Shown here: piece by piece, positions 24,831 through 37,490 of the stretch
How positions within the stretch are numbered: position 1 is the stretch's first letter
Layout of the letters: every line of letters starts with the position of its first letter
Source of the DNA: Isoetes taiwanensis
Taxonomy: Eukaryota; Streptophyta; Lycopodiopsida; Isoetales; Isoetaceae
Length of the DNA: 64,000 nucleotides
Direction of reading: 5' to 3'
NCBI GenBank assembly: GCA_021234155.1
Contig: JAJEKV010000272.1
Coordinates: 1-64,000, forward strand
Notes under the pieces: model-generated
What the model saw: only the letters and a program-made list of their open reading frames with translations
What the model was told of the DNA's origin: nothing
Databases searched by the model: none
Made by a program: the position numbers and the translations under genes

Positions 24831-27800
24831 AAAGGTTACCAGGCGGGGCTTTCCTACTAGTGCTCCTCCGGGAGGCAAATGCCAATGCCTCCCTTCAGGA
24901 GCCGGTTTCAACCCGTTGAATCCACTCTTCAAGTAACTTTTTGCTTCAAGCGGGTTCAAAAAAATTCAAGATCTGTAGAGAGAACATATCAAACCGCCAA
25001 AGTGTGTCTGCGGCGACCATGTTGCGTTATGGAGGCCAAAAGCGTGGTCGGTTACTTGGGACTGGTGTACCTTTTTCAAACATGCATGCGGAGCCATGGG
25101 CCCGAAATCTTGAGTTTGGATCTATTGGCGATCGAATCATTCAAAAAAATTGCTCTGCAAAATGTATTCTTGACTTCTAATTGCGACCTTTGGGAGGAGG
25201 GTAAATCCAAACCCCATTTAAATCGGTTTCTATTGCTTTTTGTTTCCAAGCTGCGACTTCTCGACCATGTCTCAAGTGCAAATGAATAAAACTTCGACCT
25301 CCATAGCGTAAACCCTACAATAACCTAGCATACCGGGGTTTACATTTTGGAGGCCAAGCGTCGTGGTCGACTTCTTTGATAACTAGGTGGACCATTTCTA
25401 AACATGCCATGGAGCCATGAAATAAATAGAGTTTGATCTATTGGCCAACCCGGTGATCCCAAACAATTTTGCTACTTGCATAAAGGCGCTCTAGACTTTT
25501 AATTGCAAAACTAGGAGGAGATTAAATCCAAACCCCATTCCGGCGGTTTCCTACGCCTGCGTGTTTTCAAACGCCTTTTGCTTCGACCATGTCCCAAGTG
25601 CAGCGGACCAAGCCCCGACCTCCATAGCCTAAACCCTACAATAACACGGCAAGGCCGCGGGGTTTTACGTTTTTGGAGGCCATACCCAGCCAGATTGGAC
25701 CAGGATCTTGCACAATGTCATGAGGTAGTGGGAGGGTATTGGCCTAGAAGGCGGAGCCCCTAAAACCTTCGAGCGGTTCGACCCAAAGGTCCTCTACGGA
25801 AGGTCCTTGGCCCTGAGCGGACAACTCTCCCACCCCGGGCTGTGATCGACTCGCCAGCGGACTCAAAACATCGACATTACCACGGAGACCAAGTTTCATG
25901 GGCGAAGACCACCCCGCCCGGGGAAGCACCAAAGTAGCTCATGTCCAACACGTTCAGAGTGAATTGGCCTTAGCGGAGGGTGCGAGGAATCTTGCCATGT
26001 AGAGGGTTAGGTGTTTGTTTTGCTGCAAAAAAATGACCGTGTAACTTGGTCCCAAAGGGTAATTTCGTTGTTTTGGGCGACATGGCGAAGTCAAATCTCC
26101 ATTAGAACCTTTGTACTTGCCCGACGACAAAACACTTGGGTTTTACCGCGATTATCGGCGGGACACTTTTTGCGGTTTGATATGTTCTCGGACCAGATCT
26201 TGAATTTTTTAATTGAACCTGCTCGAAGCAAGATACTTGAATGGAGAATTCAGCGATTGGGATAGGGGAAACCGGGCTCTCGGGAAGGGAGGCATTGGCA
26301 TTTGCCCTCCGGGAGGAGCAGCGGTAGGAAAGCTTTGCCTCGGTGAAATCCAAACCCCATTTCGTCAGTTTCTATTGCTTCTTGTTTTCAACTGCAGCTT
26401 CTCGACTATGTCTCAAGTGCGACTGAATAAAACTCGACCTCCATAACGTAAACCCTACAATAACCTAGTAACGCACAAGGTTTACGTTTTGGAGGCCATA
26501 CCCTAGTCAGATTGGACCAGGATCTTGCACAATGTCATGAGGTAGTGGGAAGGGCATTGACGCCAGAAGATGGAGCCCTAAAACCTTCCAGAAGCAGTTC
26601 GACCCAAAAGGTCCTCTCTGGAAGGTCCTTGGCCACGGACGGACAACTCTCCCACCCCGAAACTGTGATCTGACTCTGCCAACGGACTCGAAACATTGAC
26701 ATTACCCTGGAGACCAAGTTTCGTAGGCAGAAGACCACCCCTGCTCCAGGAAGCGCCAAAGTAGCTCATGTCCAACACGTTCGTAGTGAATTCGCCTTAG
26801 CGGAGGGTCTGAGAATACTTGCCATGTAGAGGGTTCGTGCTTCTTTTTTGCTGCAAAAAAATGACTATGTAACTTGGTCTCTAGGGTAATTTTGCTGTTT
26901 TGGATGACATGGCGAAGTCAAATCTCCATTCGAGCCTTTGTCTTGCCCGAACGACAAAACACTTGGGTTTCTACGGTCGGCCGACTACAGGACACTTTAG
27001 CGGTTTGATATGTTCTCCGGACAGATCTTGAATTTGTTTGAACTGCTCGAAGCAAGTTACTTGAATGGAGAATTCAACGGTCCGGATAGGGAAGCGGGCT
27101 CGGGAAGGGAGGCATTGGCATTTGCCCTCCCGGGAGGAGCTGCGGTAGGAAAGCACCTCGGTAAATCCAAACCCCATTTCGATGGGTTTCTATTGCTTCT
27201 TGTTTTCAAGCTGCAGCTTCGACCATGTCTCAAGTGCAACTGAATAAAACTCGACCTCCATAACGTAAACCCTACAATAACCTAGCAACGGGGGTTTACG
27301 TTTTGGAGGCCAAAACGTCAGTCAACTTCTTTGATAACTAGGTGGACCATTTCTAAACATGCATGGGGAGCCATGAGAACTGAAATAACAGAGTTTCGAT
27401 CTATTAAGCCAATCCGAGTGACCCCAAACAATTTTTTGCTCTTGCATAAAAGGCTCTACACTTTTAATTGTAAAACTAGGAGGAGAATAAATCCAAACCC
27501 CATTCTTGCAATTTCTACTGCCTTGGCATGTTGGAGCCTAGGTGGCATGTTGGAGCCTAGGTGGCACGTTGGAGCCTAGGTGGCATGCTAGAGCTCCACG
27601 AGGCATGTTGGAGCCTAGGTGGCATGCATGCTAGGGGGCATGTTGGAGCCCACGTGGCATTTTGGAGCGTAGGTGGCATGTTGGAGGCCATACCCTAGCC
27701 AGATTGGACCAGGATCTTGCACAATGTCATGAGGTAGTGGGGGAGGTATTGGCCTTGAAGGTCGCGGAGCCCTAAAACCTTCCGTAGCGGTTCGATCCAA

Positions 27801-30085
27801 AGGTCCTCTCTGGAAGGTCCTTGCCCCATGGACGGACAACTCTCCCACCGGGCGTGATGCGACTACGCCAAGCGGACTCAAAACATCGACATTACCACGG
27901 AGACCAAGTTTCATGGGCGAAGACCACCCCGCTCCGGGAAGCACCAAAGTAGCTCATGTCCAACACGTTAAGTAGTGAATTGGCCTTAGCGGAGGGTGCG
28001 AGGAATCATTTGCCATGTAGAGGGGTTCGTGTTTGTTTTGCTGCAAAAATGACCAGGTAACTTGGTCCCAAGGGTAATTTCGTTGTTTTTGGGCGACATG
28101 GCGAAGTCAAATCTCCATTGAATAAAGCCTTTGTACTGCCCGAACGACAAAACACTTGGGTTTCTACACGGTCGACTGCAGGACACTTTGCGGTTTGATA
28201 TGTTCTCCCGGACAGATCTTGAATTTTTTTAATTGAACCTGCTCGAAGCAAGATACTTGAATGGAGAATTCAACGGTCGGATAGGGAAACCGGGCTCCGG
28301 AAAGGGAGGCATTGGGGGAGGAGCAGCGGTAGGAAAAGCCACGCCTCGGTAAATCCAAACCCCATTTAAATGGGTTTCTATTGCTTCTTGTTTTCAACTG
28401 CAGCTTCTCGACTATGTCTCAAGTGCGACTGAATAAAACTCGACCTCCATAACGTAAACCCTACAATAACCTAGTAACGCACAAGGTTTACGTTTTGGAG
28501 GCCATACCCTAGTCAGATTGGACCAGGATCTTGCACAATGTCATGAGGTAGTGGGAAGGGCGTTGACGCCAGAAGATGGAGCCCTAAAACCTTCGAGCGA
28601 TTCGACCCAAAGGTCCTCTACGGAAGGTCCTTGGCCACGGACGGACAACTCTCCCACCCGGAGCTGCTGTGATAGTGGGACTGGCGCCGCCAGCGGACTC
28701 GAAACATCGACATTACCACCGGAGACCAAGTTTGGTGGGCGAAGACCACCCCCCAAGCTCCGAAGCGCCAAAGTAGCTCATGTCCAACACGTTCAGTAGT
28801 GAATTCGCCTTTAGCGGAGGGTACAGAATACTGCCATGTAGAGGGTTCGTGCTTCTTTTGCTGCAAAAAATGACTGTGTAACTTGGTCTCTAGGGTAATT
28901 TTGCTGTTTTGGATGACATGGCGAAGTCAAATCTCCATTGAACCTTTATGCTTGCCCGGAACGACAAAACACTTGGGTTTCTACATGGTCGATTGCGAGG
29001 ACACTTTGCGGTTTGATATGTTCTCCGGACGGATCTTGAATTTGTTTGAAACCTTTCGAAGCAAGTTACTTGAATGGAGAATTCAGCGATTGGGATAGGG
29101 AAACGGGCTCAGGAAGGGAGGCATTGGCATTTGCCCTCCGGAGGAGCACCGGTAGGAAAGCTTTGCCTCGGTAAATCCAAACCCCATTTAGCCGGGTTTC
29201 TATTGCTTCTTGTTTTCAGCTGCTGACTTCTCGACCATGTCTCAAGTGCAAGCTGAATAAAACTCGACCTCCATAATGTAAACCCTACAATAACCTAGCA
29301 ACGCCATACGGGGTTTACGTTTTGGAGGCCAAAACGGGTCGACTTCTTTGATAACTAGGTGGACCATTTCTAAACATGCATGGGGAGCCATGAGAACTGA
29401 AATAACAGAGTTTCGATCTATTCGCCAATCGAAAGTGACCCCAAACAATTTTGCTACTGATAAGGCTCTACACTTTTAATTGTAAAACTAGGAGGAGAAT
29501 AAATCCAAACCCCATTCTTGCAATTTCTCTTGCCTCGTGTTTTCAAACGCTTTTGCTTCGACCATGTCCCAAGTGCAGCGGACCAAAGCCCGACCTCCAT
29601 AACGTAAACCCTACAATAACACGGCAAGGCAGGGGTTTTACGTTTTGGAGGCCATACCCCAGCCGATTGGACCAGGAGCTTGCATAATGTCATGAGGTAG
29701 TGGGGGCGTTGGCCTTAAGAGGCTGGCCCTAAAACCTTCGAAGCGGTTCGACCCAAAAGGTCCTCTCTGGAAGGTCCTTGGCCTCGGACGGGCAAATCTC
29801 CCACCCCGGAACCGTGATCTGACTCTGCGAACGGACTCGAAACATCGACATTACCCTGGAGACCAAGTTTCGTGGGCAGAAGACCACCCCTGCTCCAGGA
29901 AGCGCCAGAGTAGCTCATGCCCAACACGTTCGTAGTGAATGGCCTTAGTGGAGGGTGCAGAATACTGACATGTAGAGGGTTTGTGTTTCTTTTGCTGCAA
30001 AAAATGACCGTGTAACTTGGTCCCTAGGGTAATTTCGTTGTTTTGGACGACATGGCGCAGTCAAATCTCCATTCCGAAGCCTTTA
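24830..30085 (-). repeat. higher-order tandem repeat, ~2.0-kb period
   Basis: Landmark GACCAGGATCTTGCACAATG occurs near 25,700, 26,515, 27,705 and 28,520, with a variant near 29,670. Landmark AAATCCAAACCCCATT occurs near 25,205, 26,345, 27,165, 28,355 and 29,175, with extra copies near 25,515, 27,490 and 29,500. Units alternate between a long (~1.15-1.19 kb) and a short (~0.82 kb) type, so the full period is about 2.0 kb. The long type carries the extra landmark. Translated minus-strand pieces keep similar peptides between units but with frameshifts. One unit holds an inserted stretch of CATGTTGGAGCC minisatellite at 27,530-27,690, and the first partial copy (24,880-25,020) is inverted. Confidence 0.8.
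27530..27690. repeat. CATGTTGGAGCC minisatellite inside a higher-order unit
   Basis: About eight units of GGCATGTTGGAGCCTAGGT-like sequence interrupt one long unit of the array. They include CACGAGGCATGTTGG and CATGCATGCTAGGGGGC, also found in the 24.1 kb block. This suggests a segment was copied from that block. Confidence 0.75.
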
Positions 30086-31720
30086 AGTCGTATTTAATTA
30101 AAGTGGGACTCATTCCATTCCCACTTTTTTGCGGAACTCTGTTAATTTACACAAAAAGAAGCACCTCGACCCGAAAATTGGCCATAATTGCAATTTCTGT
30201 CTATTAGTGTGCATCCAAGATTTTCTTCCAGTTTTCCTAGATAGCATGGCGAGATGAAGACAATGCAACGTAAACATAAGAATTTCATTACCAAAGGTTC
30301 TAATGGAAAATTAATTTTTATTAATAAATTGAGTCGAGAACAAGAACAATGCAACTCAAACATAGGAATTTCATTATAGATTGAAACCAAAGTTCTAGTT
30401 GGAAAAGATTCTTAGTTGAACATTTTGGCTCTATTTTCTTAGGTGGGTAGACAAGAGATCACAAATTCCAACGAAAAATTAAACAAATTGTTTACTTAAT
30501 CACCAAAAAATACTAGTTTTGAGATACCTTATATTTATAAATGGGCTCATTACAATATATATTACAGTGGGTGAAGAGACCATAGTGGTCGTATGGGCAC
30601 AATGATTACACCCTCTTCACACATGAACCTCCTAGTGCAAAGGGCGCGTGGAGCTCTCTCCAAGTCATAGAGCAACTTACGGCGATAGAAATTTGTATGA
30701 GAAGTTCCTTCATGGGTCACGTGCTTGTATGTCCAACGATGTCACCACCCTCTTCTCGGCATCTTTCTTCAATGAATTGGTCTTTTCATTGCTCCCAAGC
30801 ATGTACTATCTGGTCGAGATAAGGACTGCAAAAGACAAAATCAAGTTAGTCAAGTGATGCTACAGGCAACTCAAATAAAATAAAACACAGTTCTTAGGGC
30901 CATTTTTGAAAAATGCGGGGCACGAAAGCCTTCTCGACTTCGAAAGTCGAGAAAGGCAGCTTCGAGGGAAAAACACAGTCGGGAAAGGACTTTCGACTCG
31001 CGAGTCCCAGAAAGGCAGCTCAAGGCTTAAAAACGCAGGTTTTAGGGTCGGAAGGCCTTTCTCGACTTCAGCGAAGTCGAAAAGCGACTCAAGGCTTAAA
31101 AACGCAGGTTTTAGGGGTCAGAAGGCCTTTCTCGACATGGTAGAACTTGTGCCTATACGTGTCCTCCACTTTGTCTGCCATAAGGCAGCAGGATAAGCTC
31201 CACAATAATTGTGTGAGTATGAACCAGTAAAAAATTGGCTTCCATGTACATTGGGGCTGGTATAGTGGACATCTCTATTACTTTAGATCACCCAACACCT
31301 CAGAGGAATTCTAGAAAGAAATCACTTTGTAATATATGATGGATTTAGCTTGAAGGAAAAATCTGTTGCAGGGAGACGGAATAGAACTGAATCAGCTCTG
31401 TTGATGTCCTTAAGCATAGAAATGGTCTGTAAATAGTGTGGCCTGTGCAGAAAGCGGCAAGTGCAGACAGCTAAAGCAAAGCGGCAGTGCGTTGATTTGA
31501 GAAAGGGTCTTTGACTTCGACTTGCTGCAGACAGGAACTCGAGTTGCAGGAGATTGATCCGGCAGACCAGAGGTCTGCATATAATCGAGAGATTCTAGAA
31601 GTAATGAAGGCAATCTAGAAGATAAAAGGGAGAAGAAAAGATAGGAACTGTCGTGAAAAGCACAAAAGGGGTATTCTGATAATTACGCTAAATATGGGGA
31701 CATTTTTACAATTAAAGGAA
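30085..31720. other. intergenic, no supported gene
   Basis: Mostly AT-rich. An imperfect ~100-bp duplication around ACAATGCAACTCAAACATA spans about 30,240-30,380. A second small duplication at 30,905-31,140 repeats CTCAAGGCTTAAAAACGCAG and GGAAGGCCTTTCTCGAC. Confidence 0.5.
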
Positions 31721-31724
31721 AATA

Positions 31725-31949
31725 TGTTAGAATGACAGGAAAGAGATACAAGACAGCTGTACTAGAGCGAGAACACGATGCGATTCACTGGTAAAGAAAT
31801 ACAATAAAGCTCCTGCTTATATAGCATGGAGAGAGAATCTTGCATTAATTGCAAGATTCGAACTGTCAGGCCGTTACAACAGAATATCTATGGTTACATC
31901 CTACTTACTGTAATCATGCTACGTCCTACTCACTTTAATCATGCTAACA
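31725..31949 (-). repeat. 3' LTR of copia element
   Basis: It begins TGTTAG and ends CTAACA, the expected TG...CA inverted termini. The left flank is AAATA. It aligns along its full length with the right LTR. Most differences lie in the first 70 bases, while the remaining ~155 bases differ at only about two positions. Confidence 0.95.
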
Positions 31950-31956
31950 CCCCCAC

Positions 31957-32519
31957 TCAAAGTGAGGAGGGAGTAGAAACAAGCCCGAGCAACTGTAAGA
32001 AGTGTTCAAATTTGGGTCGACCGAGAGCCTTGGTCATTATGTCTGCAGCCATGTCCTGGGTAGGACAATAAGAAATCTGAAGAAGACCTTGAGCTATTAT
32101 GTCTCGGATGAAATGGTATTTGATATCCACATGCTTCATGCGATGATGCTCAACAGGATCATGAGAAATAGTGATGGCACCTTGATTGTCAACTAGAATC
32201 TGAAGACCTTGAGAAGAATGGATGCATAATTCATGGCGAGTCGTTGGAGCCAAATGGCTTCATTGAAAGCATGAGCAATAGAATAGTATTCAGCCTCGGT
32301 GGTAGACTGAGCTACACATCTCTGTTTGGAACTGCTCCAGGAGACAGCACTGCCAGCAAGGAGGAAAACAAAGCCCGAAATGGATTTGCGGTCGGAATCA
32401 CCAGCCCAATCAGAGTCAGAGTATCCAAGAATTTGAGAACCCCCACTGGAAATATAATGTAGTCCAAGAGAGAGAGAGAACCTGCAATGTATCGAAGGCA
32501 ACGTTTGAGAGAAAGGCAA
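31957..32519 (-). pseudogene. copia RNase H domain (frameshifted)
   Basis: The domain degrades the RNA strand of the RNA:DNA hybrid. It reads in two overlapping frames, 32,519-32,193 and 32,253-31,957. The first shows GYSDSDWAGDSDRKS, VSWSSSKQ and the TTEAEY motif. The second shows VDNQGAITISHDPVEHHRMK, KYHFIRD and the C-terminal ADIMTKAL. These are the standard copia RNase H landmarks, with the catalytic DSDWAG and TEAEY intact. A frameshift between 32,253 and 32,193 breaks the protein. It ends at a TAA beside the polypurine tract. Confidence 0.92.
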
Positions 32520-32598
32520 TGAGTATGATGAGGGTCATTGGAGAATTGGCTGAGCTTGGAAAGGGGAAGTGACAGGTCTGGTCGGCTTGCAACAGCGG

Positions 32599-33700
32599 CT
32601 AATTTATGGTGCCCAGGATATTTCGGTACTGATCATGCAGATGTTTGAGGGAAGGAGAACAAGGGGGATCATTCGAATGGAGAGTATGGCCAAACTCTAA
32701 TGGTGTAGAAACAGAGTTACAGTGCAGCATGTCAAGACGGAATAAAAGATCATGAAGAAATTGGGTTTGATGGATGTATAGAGAGCCAAGATTTTGATCA
32801 TACAGGATCTGAAGGCCAAGGAAATGATGGATAGGACCTAAGTCCTTCATGCGAAATTCTTTGTGTAATTGTTGCTTGAGAGAAGACAGATCTGGTTCAG
32901 TGGCAGTAATGAGAATAAGGTCATCAACGTAACAAAGGATGAAAATGGGATGGGGTCTGAGTCTGAAATAAACACTTGGATCAGCAGCACTTTGGGTAAA
33001 GTTTAACTGAGAAAGAGTCTGGTCAAGCTTCTGATACCATGTCCGGGATGCTTGACGAAGGCCATACAGTGCTTTGTGAAGTCTACAAACAAGAGAAGAG
33101 GACTCCTGGACAAAACCTTCAGGCTGTTCTAGAAATACTTCTTCCTGTAACTCGCCATGTAAAAATGCATTAGTAACATCCATTTGATGGATAAAGTAAT
33201 GTTAATGGAGGCCATCCGAGCGACAGGGGCAAAGGTGCGATCAAAATCTACACCAGGGATTTGGGAAAATCCACGAGCAACAAGTCTGGCCTTGAATCGA
33301 TCAACAGTGCCATCAGATTTGTATTTTAACTTGAAAACCCAGCGGGAGCCAACAACTTGCCGATTTGAGGGGCGAGGAACTAAGGTCCAAGTTTGAGCAG
33401 TGGCAATGGCTTGGAGTTCAACATTCATGGCTTTGATCCAATCAGATTTATGAGGACTTTGAATGGCCTCAAGGTAATTTTGAGGTTCAATAATGGGATT
33501 TGTGGTAAGAAGAGCATAATCTTTTGTCCAGGCTGGAGGATTGCGAAGACGAATTGGACGAGAAGCAGGGAGACTGTCAGAAGGCAAGATATCAACCGGA
33601 AGATCATGGGTACTTGGACTGGAGAAAGCAGTGTCGGGAATGGAAGGAGCAGGTGATGCTGAAACAGAGGGATCAAAGGAAATGGAAGCAATGTCGGGAA
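32599..33700 (-). pseudogene. copia reverse transcriptase (RVT_2), frameshifted
   Basis: The upstream frame (down to about 33,180) carries VGSRWVFKLKYKSDGTVDRF and KARLVARGFSQIPGVDF then FAPVARMAS. The lower frame (33,183-32,599) carries DVTNAFLHGEL, LYGLRQASRTWY and the catalytic FILCYVDDLILI. The join needs a frameshift near 33,183, and a second is needed after LGTIN at 32,599 to reach RNase H. The active-site aspartates are present, so the loss is by indels rather than by catalytic mutation. The right edge is cut by the TIR transposon at 33,702. Confidence 0.93.
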
Positions 33701-33701
33701 G

Positions 33702-33726
33702 GGGTGAAAGCATGTTGTAGTGGAAC
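33702..33726 (+). repeat. left terminal inverted repeat
   Basis: Twenty-five bases, exact reverse complement of 47,628-47,652, preceded by GAAG at 33,698-33,701. Confidence 0.93.
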
Positions 33727-33949
33727 ACCCTGGGTGTCCCCCTTGTCCCCCCTAAAAATGTGGTGGGAGATATCAAATTTGTGGTGCGATTTTAAATGTT
33801 TGTTTGGCGCCTAGTGCATGTACTGCCCGGATTCAATCATTTCTTGAACTGCAACAACCCGATTCCTACGCCACCCGTCCCATTCCAATCTCCACCGAAC
33901 CGATTTCTAAACCCACGACCCACCCGCGCCTTTCCTGAAGCACACGGCT

Positions 33950-34740
33950 ATGGCGCTTAATCCGGTTGTGGATCAATCCGGTTCATACCTTCAATCATTT
34001 AATTTGGAAGCAAATCTGCCTAAAATCTCAAACCGGAGCACAGGTAAGAGAAAGAGAACTCCAGAACAAGAACGGGATCATAAAAGACGCCAAAGGAAAA
34101 GACAAAGGGAAGCTAAAGAAGAATTAGCAAAAATTGCAACAGCAGAGGGAGGATCCACCAGAACGGCCTCTACTAGGCGTCGGATGGTATTAAAATTGTT
34201 ATCTTCATTTCATAACACCACTAAAGGCTTGTCTAACCGCGATAAGAAAGAGGTTTTACTAGATTATCTGCAGGATGACACAATGGACAGCGTACTTGGC
34301 GAAGAGCTGAAAGATTTGCAAGCCAAGAGCATTGTGGTCAGCAACCTCAGGGCTTCCATTCAACTTGTGAAGAAGTCTAACAGCAATGACAGTTTAGCAG
34401 CCAAGAGTAGTTGCCTTGCTATGGCCGTAAGAGGAAGCATTAATACCGAAAGTGCTAATCCTGTCAGTGCTCGGGGTTTTGGTAAACTGATGGGTGTTCA
34501 TCCTAGGAATCTTACCAAAGCAAAATTGAAGAGGGAAGAGATAGATTGCAAAGGGGGGAAATGGGTTTTGTACAAAAGAGTTAGAAGAGCAAATGCAATT
34601 CCCAATTCTGTCATAGAACTCATGCAGCAATTTTGGACCGAAAACAAAGAGGGTCTCTCCAAATGCAAAGGATGTTAAGTTCAGAAGATTGGAACGAAAT
34701 GTAAGAGAGGATCATGCCACTCACTATCTGGAAGAATCAC
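33950..34740 (+). pseudogene. transposase-like N-terminal exon (frameshifted)
   Basis: The 242-residue frame starts at ATG 33,950. It has a very basic Arg/Lys helix (RKRTPEQERDHKRRQRKRQR, residues ~36-55), a middle region, and a tail with ARGFGKLMGVHPRN and VIELMQQFWTEN before a stop at 34,676. Shifting frame near 34,650 gives SPNAKDV, then RRLERNVREDHATHYLEESQ, which clearly continues the protein and ends at a CAG|GT splice-donor-like site near 34,742. Proteins of this general look occur in repeat families of seed-free plants, from memory. Its place just inside the left TIR suits the element's own transposase or accessory protein. No catalytic triad is visible in this exon. Confidence 0.5.
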
Positions 34741-34779
34741 AGGTTATTTCATTTCTTCATCTTCACCACATTTTTTATT

Positions 34780-35330
34780 GTTAATGTGGTATGTGGTTAG
34801 TGATTGCTTGTGATATGTGGTTCTTTGTGGTTAGTGATTGCTTGTGGTGTGTGGTGCCTATTAATCTTTGTGATATATGATATGTCTTTGCCTAGTGTGG
34901 TGAGGCACGTGGTGTGAAATAAATCTTTGTCAATATATGCTTTGTGGTGCCTAGTGTGGTGAATAACATGGTGTAAAAATACATCTTTGTAATATATGCT
35001 ATGTGGTGCCTAGTGTGGTGAAAAATATGGTGTAAAATAAATACCTAAATATAACGGCTTTGTGGTGCCTAGTGTGGTGAATAACATGGTGTAAAATAAA
35101 TCTTTGTAATATATGCTATGTGGTCCCTAGTGTGGTGAATAACATGGTGTGGTGTCTAGTGTGGTGCCTAGTGTGGTGCCCGGTGTGGTGCCTAGTGTTG
35201 GTGCCTAGTGTGGTGCCTAGTGTGGTGAAAAATATGGTGTAAAATAAAATCTTTGTAATATATTCTATGTGGTGCCTAGTGTGGTGAATAACGAAGTGTA
35301 AGATGAATGTGCGTAATATATGCTATGTTT
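34780..35330. repeat. ~58-60 bp tandem repeat (TGCCTAGTGTGGTG)
   Basis: Units contain TGCCTAGTGTGGTGAATAA, CATGGTGTAAAATAAATC and TTTGTAATATATGCTATGTG. Near 35,145-35,225 a 12-bp sub-unit (TGCCTAGTGTGG) is expanded about six times. The repeat shares the GTGGTG flavour of the element's terminal regions. Confidence 0.85.
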
Positions 35331-35404
35331 AATAGAAATCTCAATCGCATTTAATGTGAGGGGTGAAAGTGACACAGTAAAAATTACATTAAGGATGGAC
35401 GAGA

Positions 35405-35830
35405 ATGGGGGAGAGAATCATTGGAAATCATCACGTCAAATGCAAGGTCAATCATTCAAAAAAATTTGTCGTGCGAGGAAGCATTGGGGAAAACCATAAA
35501 TCTAGTTTTGCATGCAGACATTGGCTTATCACAATCCAGCTATGGCGGAAGAAACGAAGGAGAACACGAGCACAAACAATTTCACCGGTTCAAATGCGAT
35601 CGCGATCCGGTAGGACCTATCTTTGGAGCAAATAAACCAGAACAGAGGCGGATATTAGAGGAGCGGAGGACCCATGAATTCCGAGGTATTCTAGGCTTAA
35701 AACATAGGTTAATTCGATGGCTTAAAGAATTAGAAGCCAAGGCGGTGATAGTGGTTGCCTTTCTTTGTAGTAGATGTTGTTTTACGGATGATGTTGTTTA
35801 CTGCGGATGCATCGGGGAGACTTAACGAGC
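35405..35830 (+). other. unidentified open frame inside TIR element
   Basis: A 134-residue frame (35,421-35,825) is rich in charged residues, with a Cys-containing tail (CSRCC, YCGC). I do not recognise it. It may be an exon of the element's gene or a captured host fragment. From 35,830 to 36,430 nothing else is evident. Confidence 0.25.
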
Positions 35831-36539
35831 TGGTGCAGCGCGGGGGTTACGGGGGTGGTGTATGATTCGAGGATGAGTTCTCGGCTCTCCCGGTGCTTGA
35901 GGAAGAGGATATGTTCATCCAACTAAAAGCGAGGAAATGATCCATGCTTCAGCCATTAAAAAGTGCTCAACAAGGCCGGATGCATGGAGACACAACAACT
36001 GAGACAATACTTTATGAATCTCTGTATCATAAGTGGGGGAGCAAAACGAAGCTCATGTTTTAGTGTTCTTTGGATTACACCATGTCTAATGCATTTTGAT
36101 AATACTAGAAGTATGAACTATTCTACCGGGTATGGTAGATTTCCATATGTATTTTTCTCCCTTTGAAATATAAAAACAACGTTTGCATCACCACAGCTTC
36201 ACCACGGTTTTTCACCACGGCTTTCACCCGCATTTCACCATAATCGGCCGGGGCATTGACCATTTTTGACCGGAGGAAAATGGAATGGCTCTCAATTCTG
36301 ATAGTATCTTGGTGATTTTGGTGACGGCAATATATGGATCCCAAATTAGGTCCCCTCGAATTGATATGAAAGTATTAGGAAAATCCACTTACTGTGGCAA
36401 TTGTGTAAAGGGTACTGTATAGATACTTTTATGAATATAAAGAAGTTTCTGTTTTGCATTCTCATTTTTTATGCTTCAGTTACAGAAATTTGTACTTGAA
36501 TGTTGAATGAATTCCAAGGTATAACTGGATTAAACTGAA

Positions 36540-37020
36540 TTAAACTGAATTAAACTTGCACAAGGCCTGTTAGACATATGGGTGAGATCAAAGAAAGGCA
36601 CTAAGGCCTGTGGTATCTGTTTTTAGAAACAGGCATGTGGTAAAACAGAATTAGAAATTTACACAAGGCACAAATTTACACAAGACACAAAGCCATTACA
36701 AACTATTTTCTGGATTAAACAAAAGGCACAAGGCCTGGATTACAGTCGGCACAAGGCCATCATATGTTAAAACAGAAAATACCAGAATACTTCAGAATTA
36801 GAAATTTACACAAGGTTCAAAAAGGCACTAAGGCCATCATATATTAAAAAAGGCACTAAGGCCATCATATATATTACAAAGAGGCATTAAGGCCTGTATC
36901 ACAAGGGGTGAGTTCACAAGAGGGTGAGATCAACAAGGGGGTGAGATCAAATAAAGGCACTAAGGCCTATATACCATTTGTTTTTTTTTTTAAATACAAA
37001 GGCACAAAAGGCCTGTAGAC
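36540..37020. repeat. AAGGCACTAAGGCCTG interspersed repeat
   Basis: AAGGCACTAAGGCC and AAGGCACAAGGCC phrases recur about a dozen times, mixed with GGGTGAGATCAA and ATTTACACAAG. AGGCCT is palindromic. No coding function is seen. Confidence 0.7.
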
Positions 37021-37108
37021 GAACTTGATCAAAAGAAAAAAAAAAGAAAAAAAAGGTGGCTTCCCGGGACTTCAAGCTTCATCTGTAAGAAAAGTGAAGA
37101 AAATTAGT

Positions 37109-37490
37109 TTAGAATGTAAAAAGAACGCAAAAATCGAATGCATGCATGCTACTTACTCTGCAGAAAATTTTGGAGTTCCAAAAAAATTTTCTGTTTTTCG
37201 TCTTCTTCTTCTTCTTCTTCTTCTTCGGTCTCTTGTTCACTCCATTCATTATCAGAATCTTCAGAATCAATTTGCTCATCAGAAGAAGCTGTATCAGATG
37301 AGTCGAAATTGGAGGAGGATTCCTCCTCTTCTGAAAGCTCTGAAAGATCTTCAGAGCTTTCAGAAGAGGTGGAATCAGAGGAAGGGCTCTCGGGCTCAGG
37401 GCTCTCATGTTCAGGGCTCTTAGGCTCGGGCTCCTGCAAATGAAAATTTGGCCAAGATCCTATGCCATAACTGGCAAGGACCTGTGCCAA
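37109..37490 (-). CDS. acidic Ser/Glu-rich exon-like frame (unknown)
   Basis: The minus-strand frame encodes an exceptionally acidic stretch with serine/glutamate clusters and a run of eight glutamates. It has PEPESPE-type repeats at the N-terminal end and ends IFLELQNFLQSK before the strand becomes non-coding. Acidic tracts like this occur in many nuclear proteins, and trinucleotide slippage (CTT/TTC run at 37,200-37,225) could create it. No family is assigned. It may be a captured host exon within the TIR element or simple low-complexity DNA. Confidence 0.25.

Noticed and set aside
25770-29790. GGTTCGACCC resembles a Pol III B box and recurs in each higher-order unit
   Set aside because: No A box at proper distance and no terminator; it is part of the long repeat unit.
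32002-33814. Plus-strand frames across the copia RT/RNase H
   Set aside because: Antisense shadows of the recognised minus-strand retrotransposon domains.
37138-37443. Plus-strand Ser-rich frame
   Set aside because: Mirror of the acidic minus-strand frame through a TTC/GAA run; no independent support.
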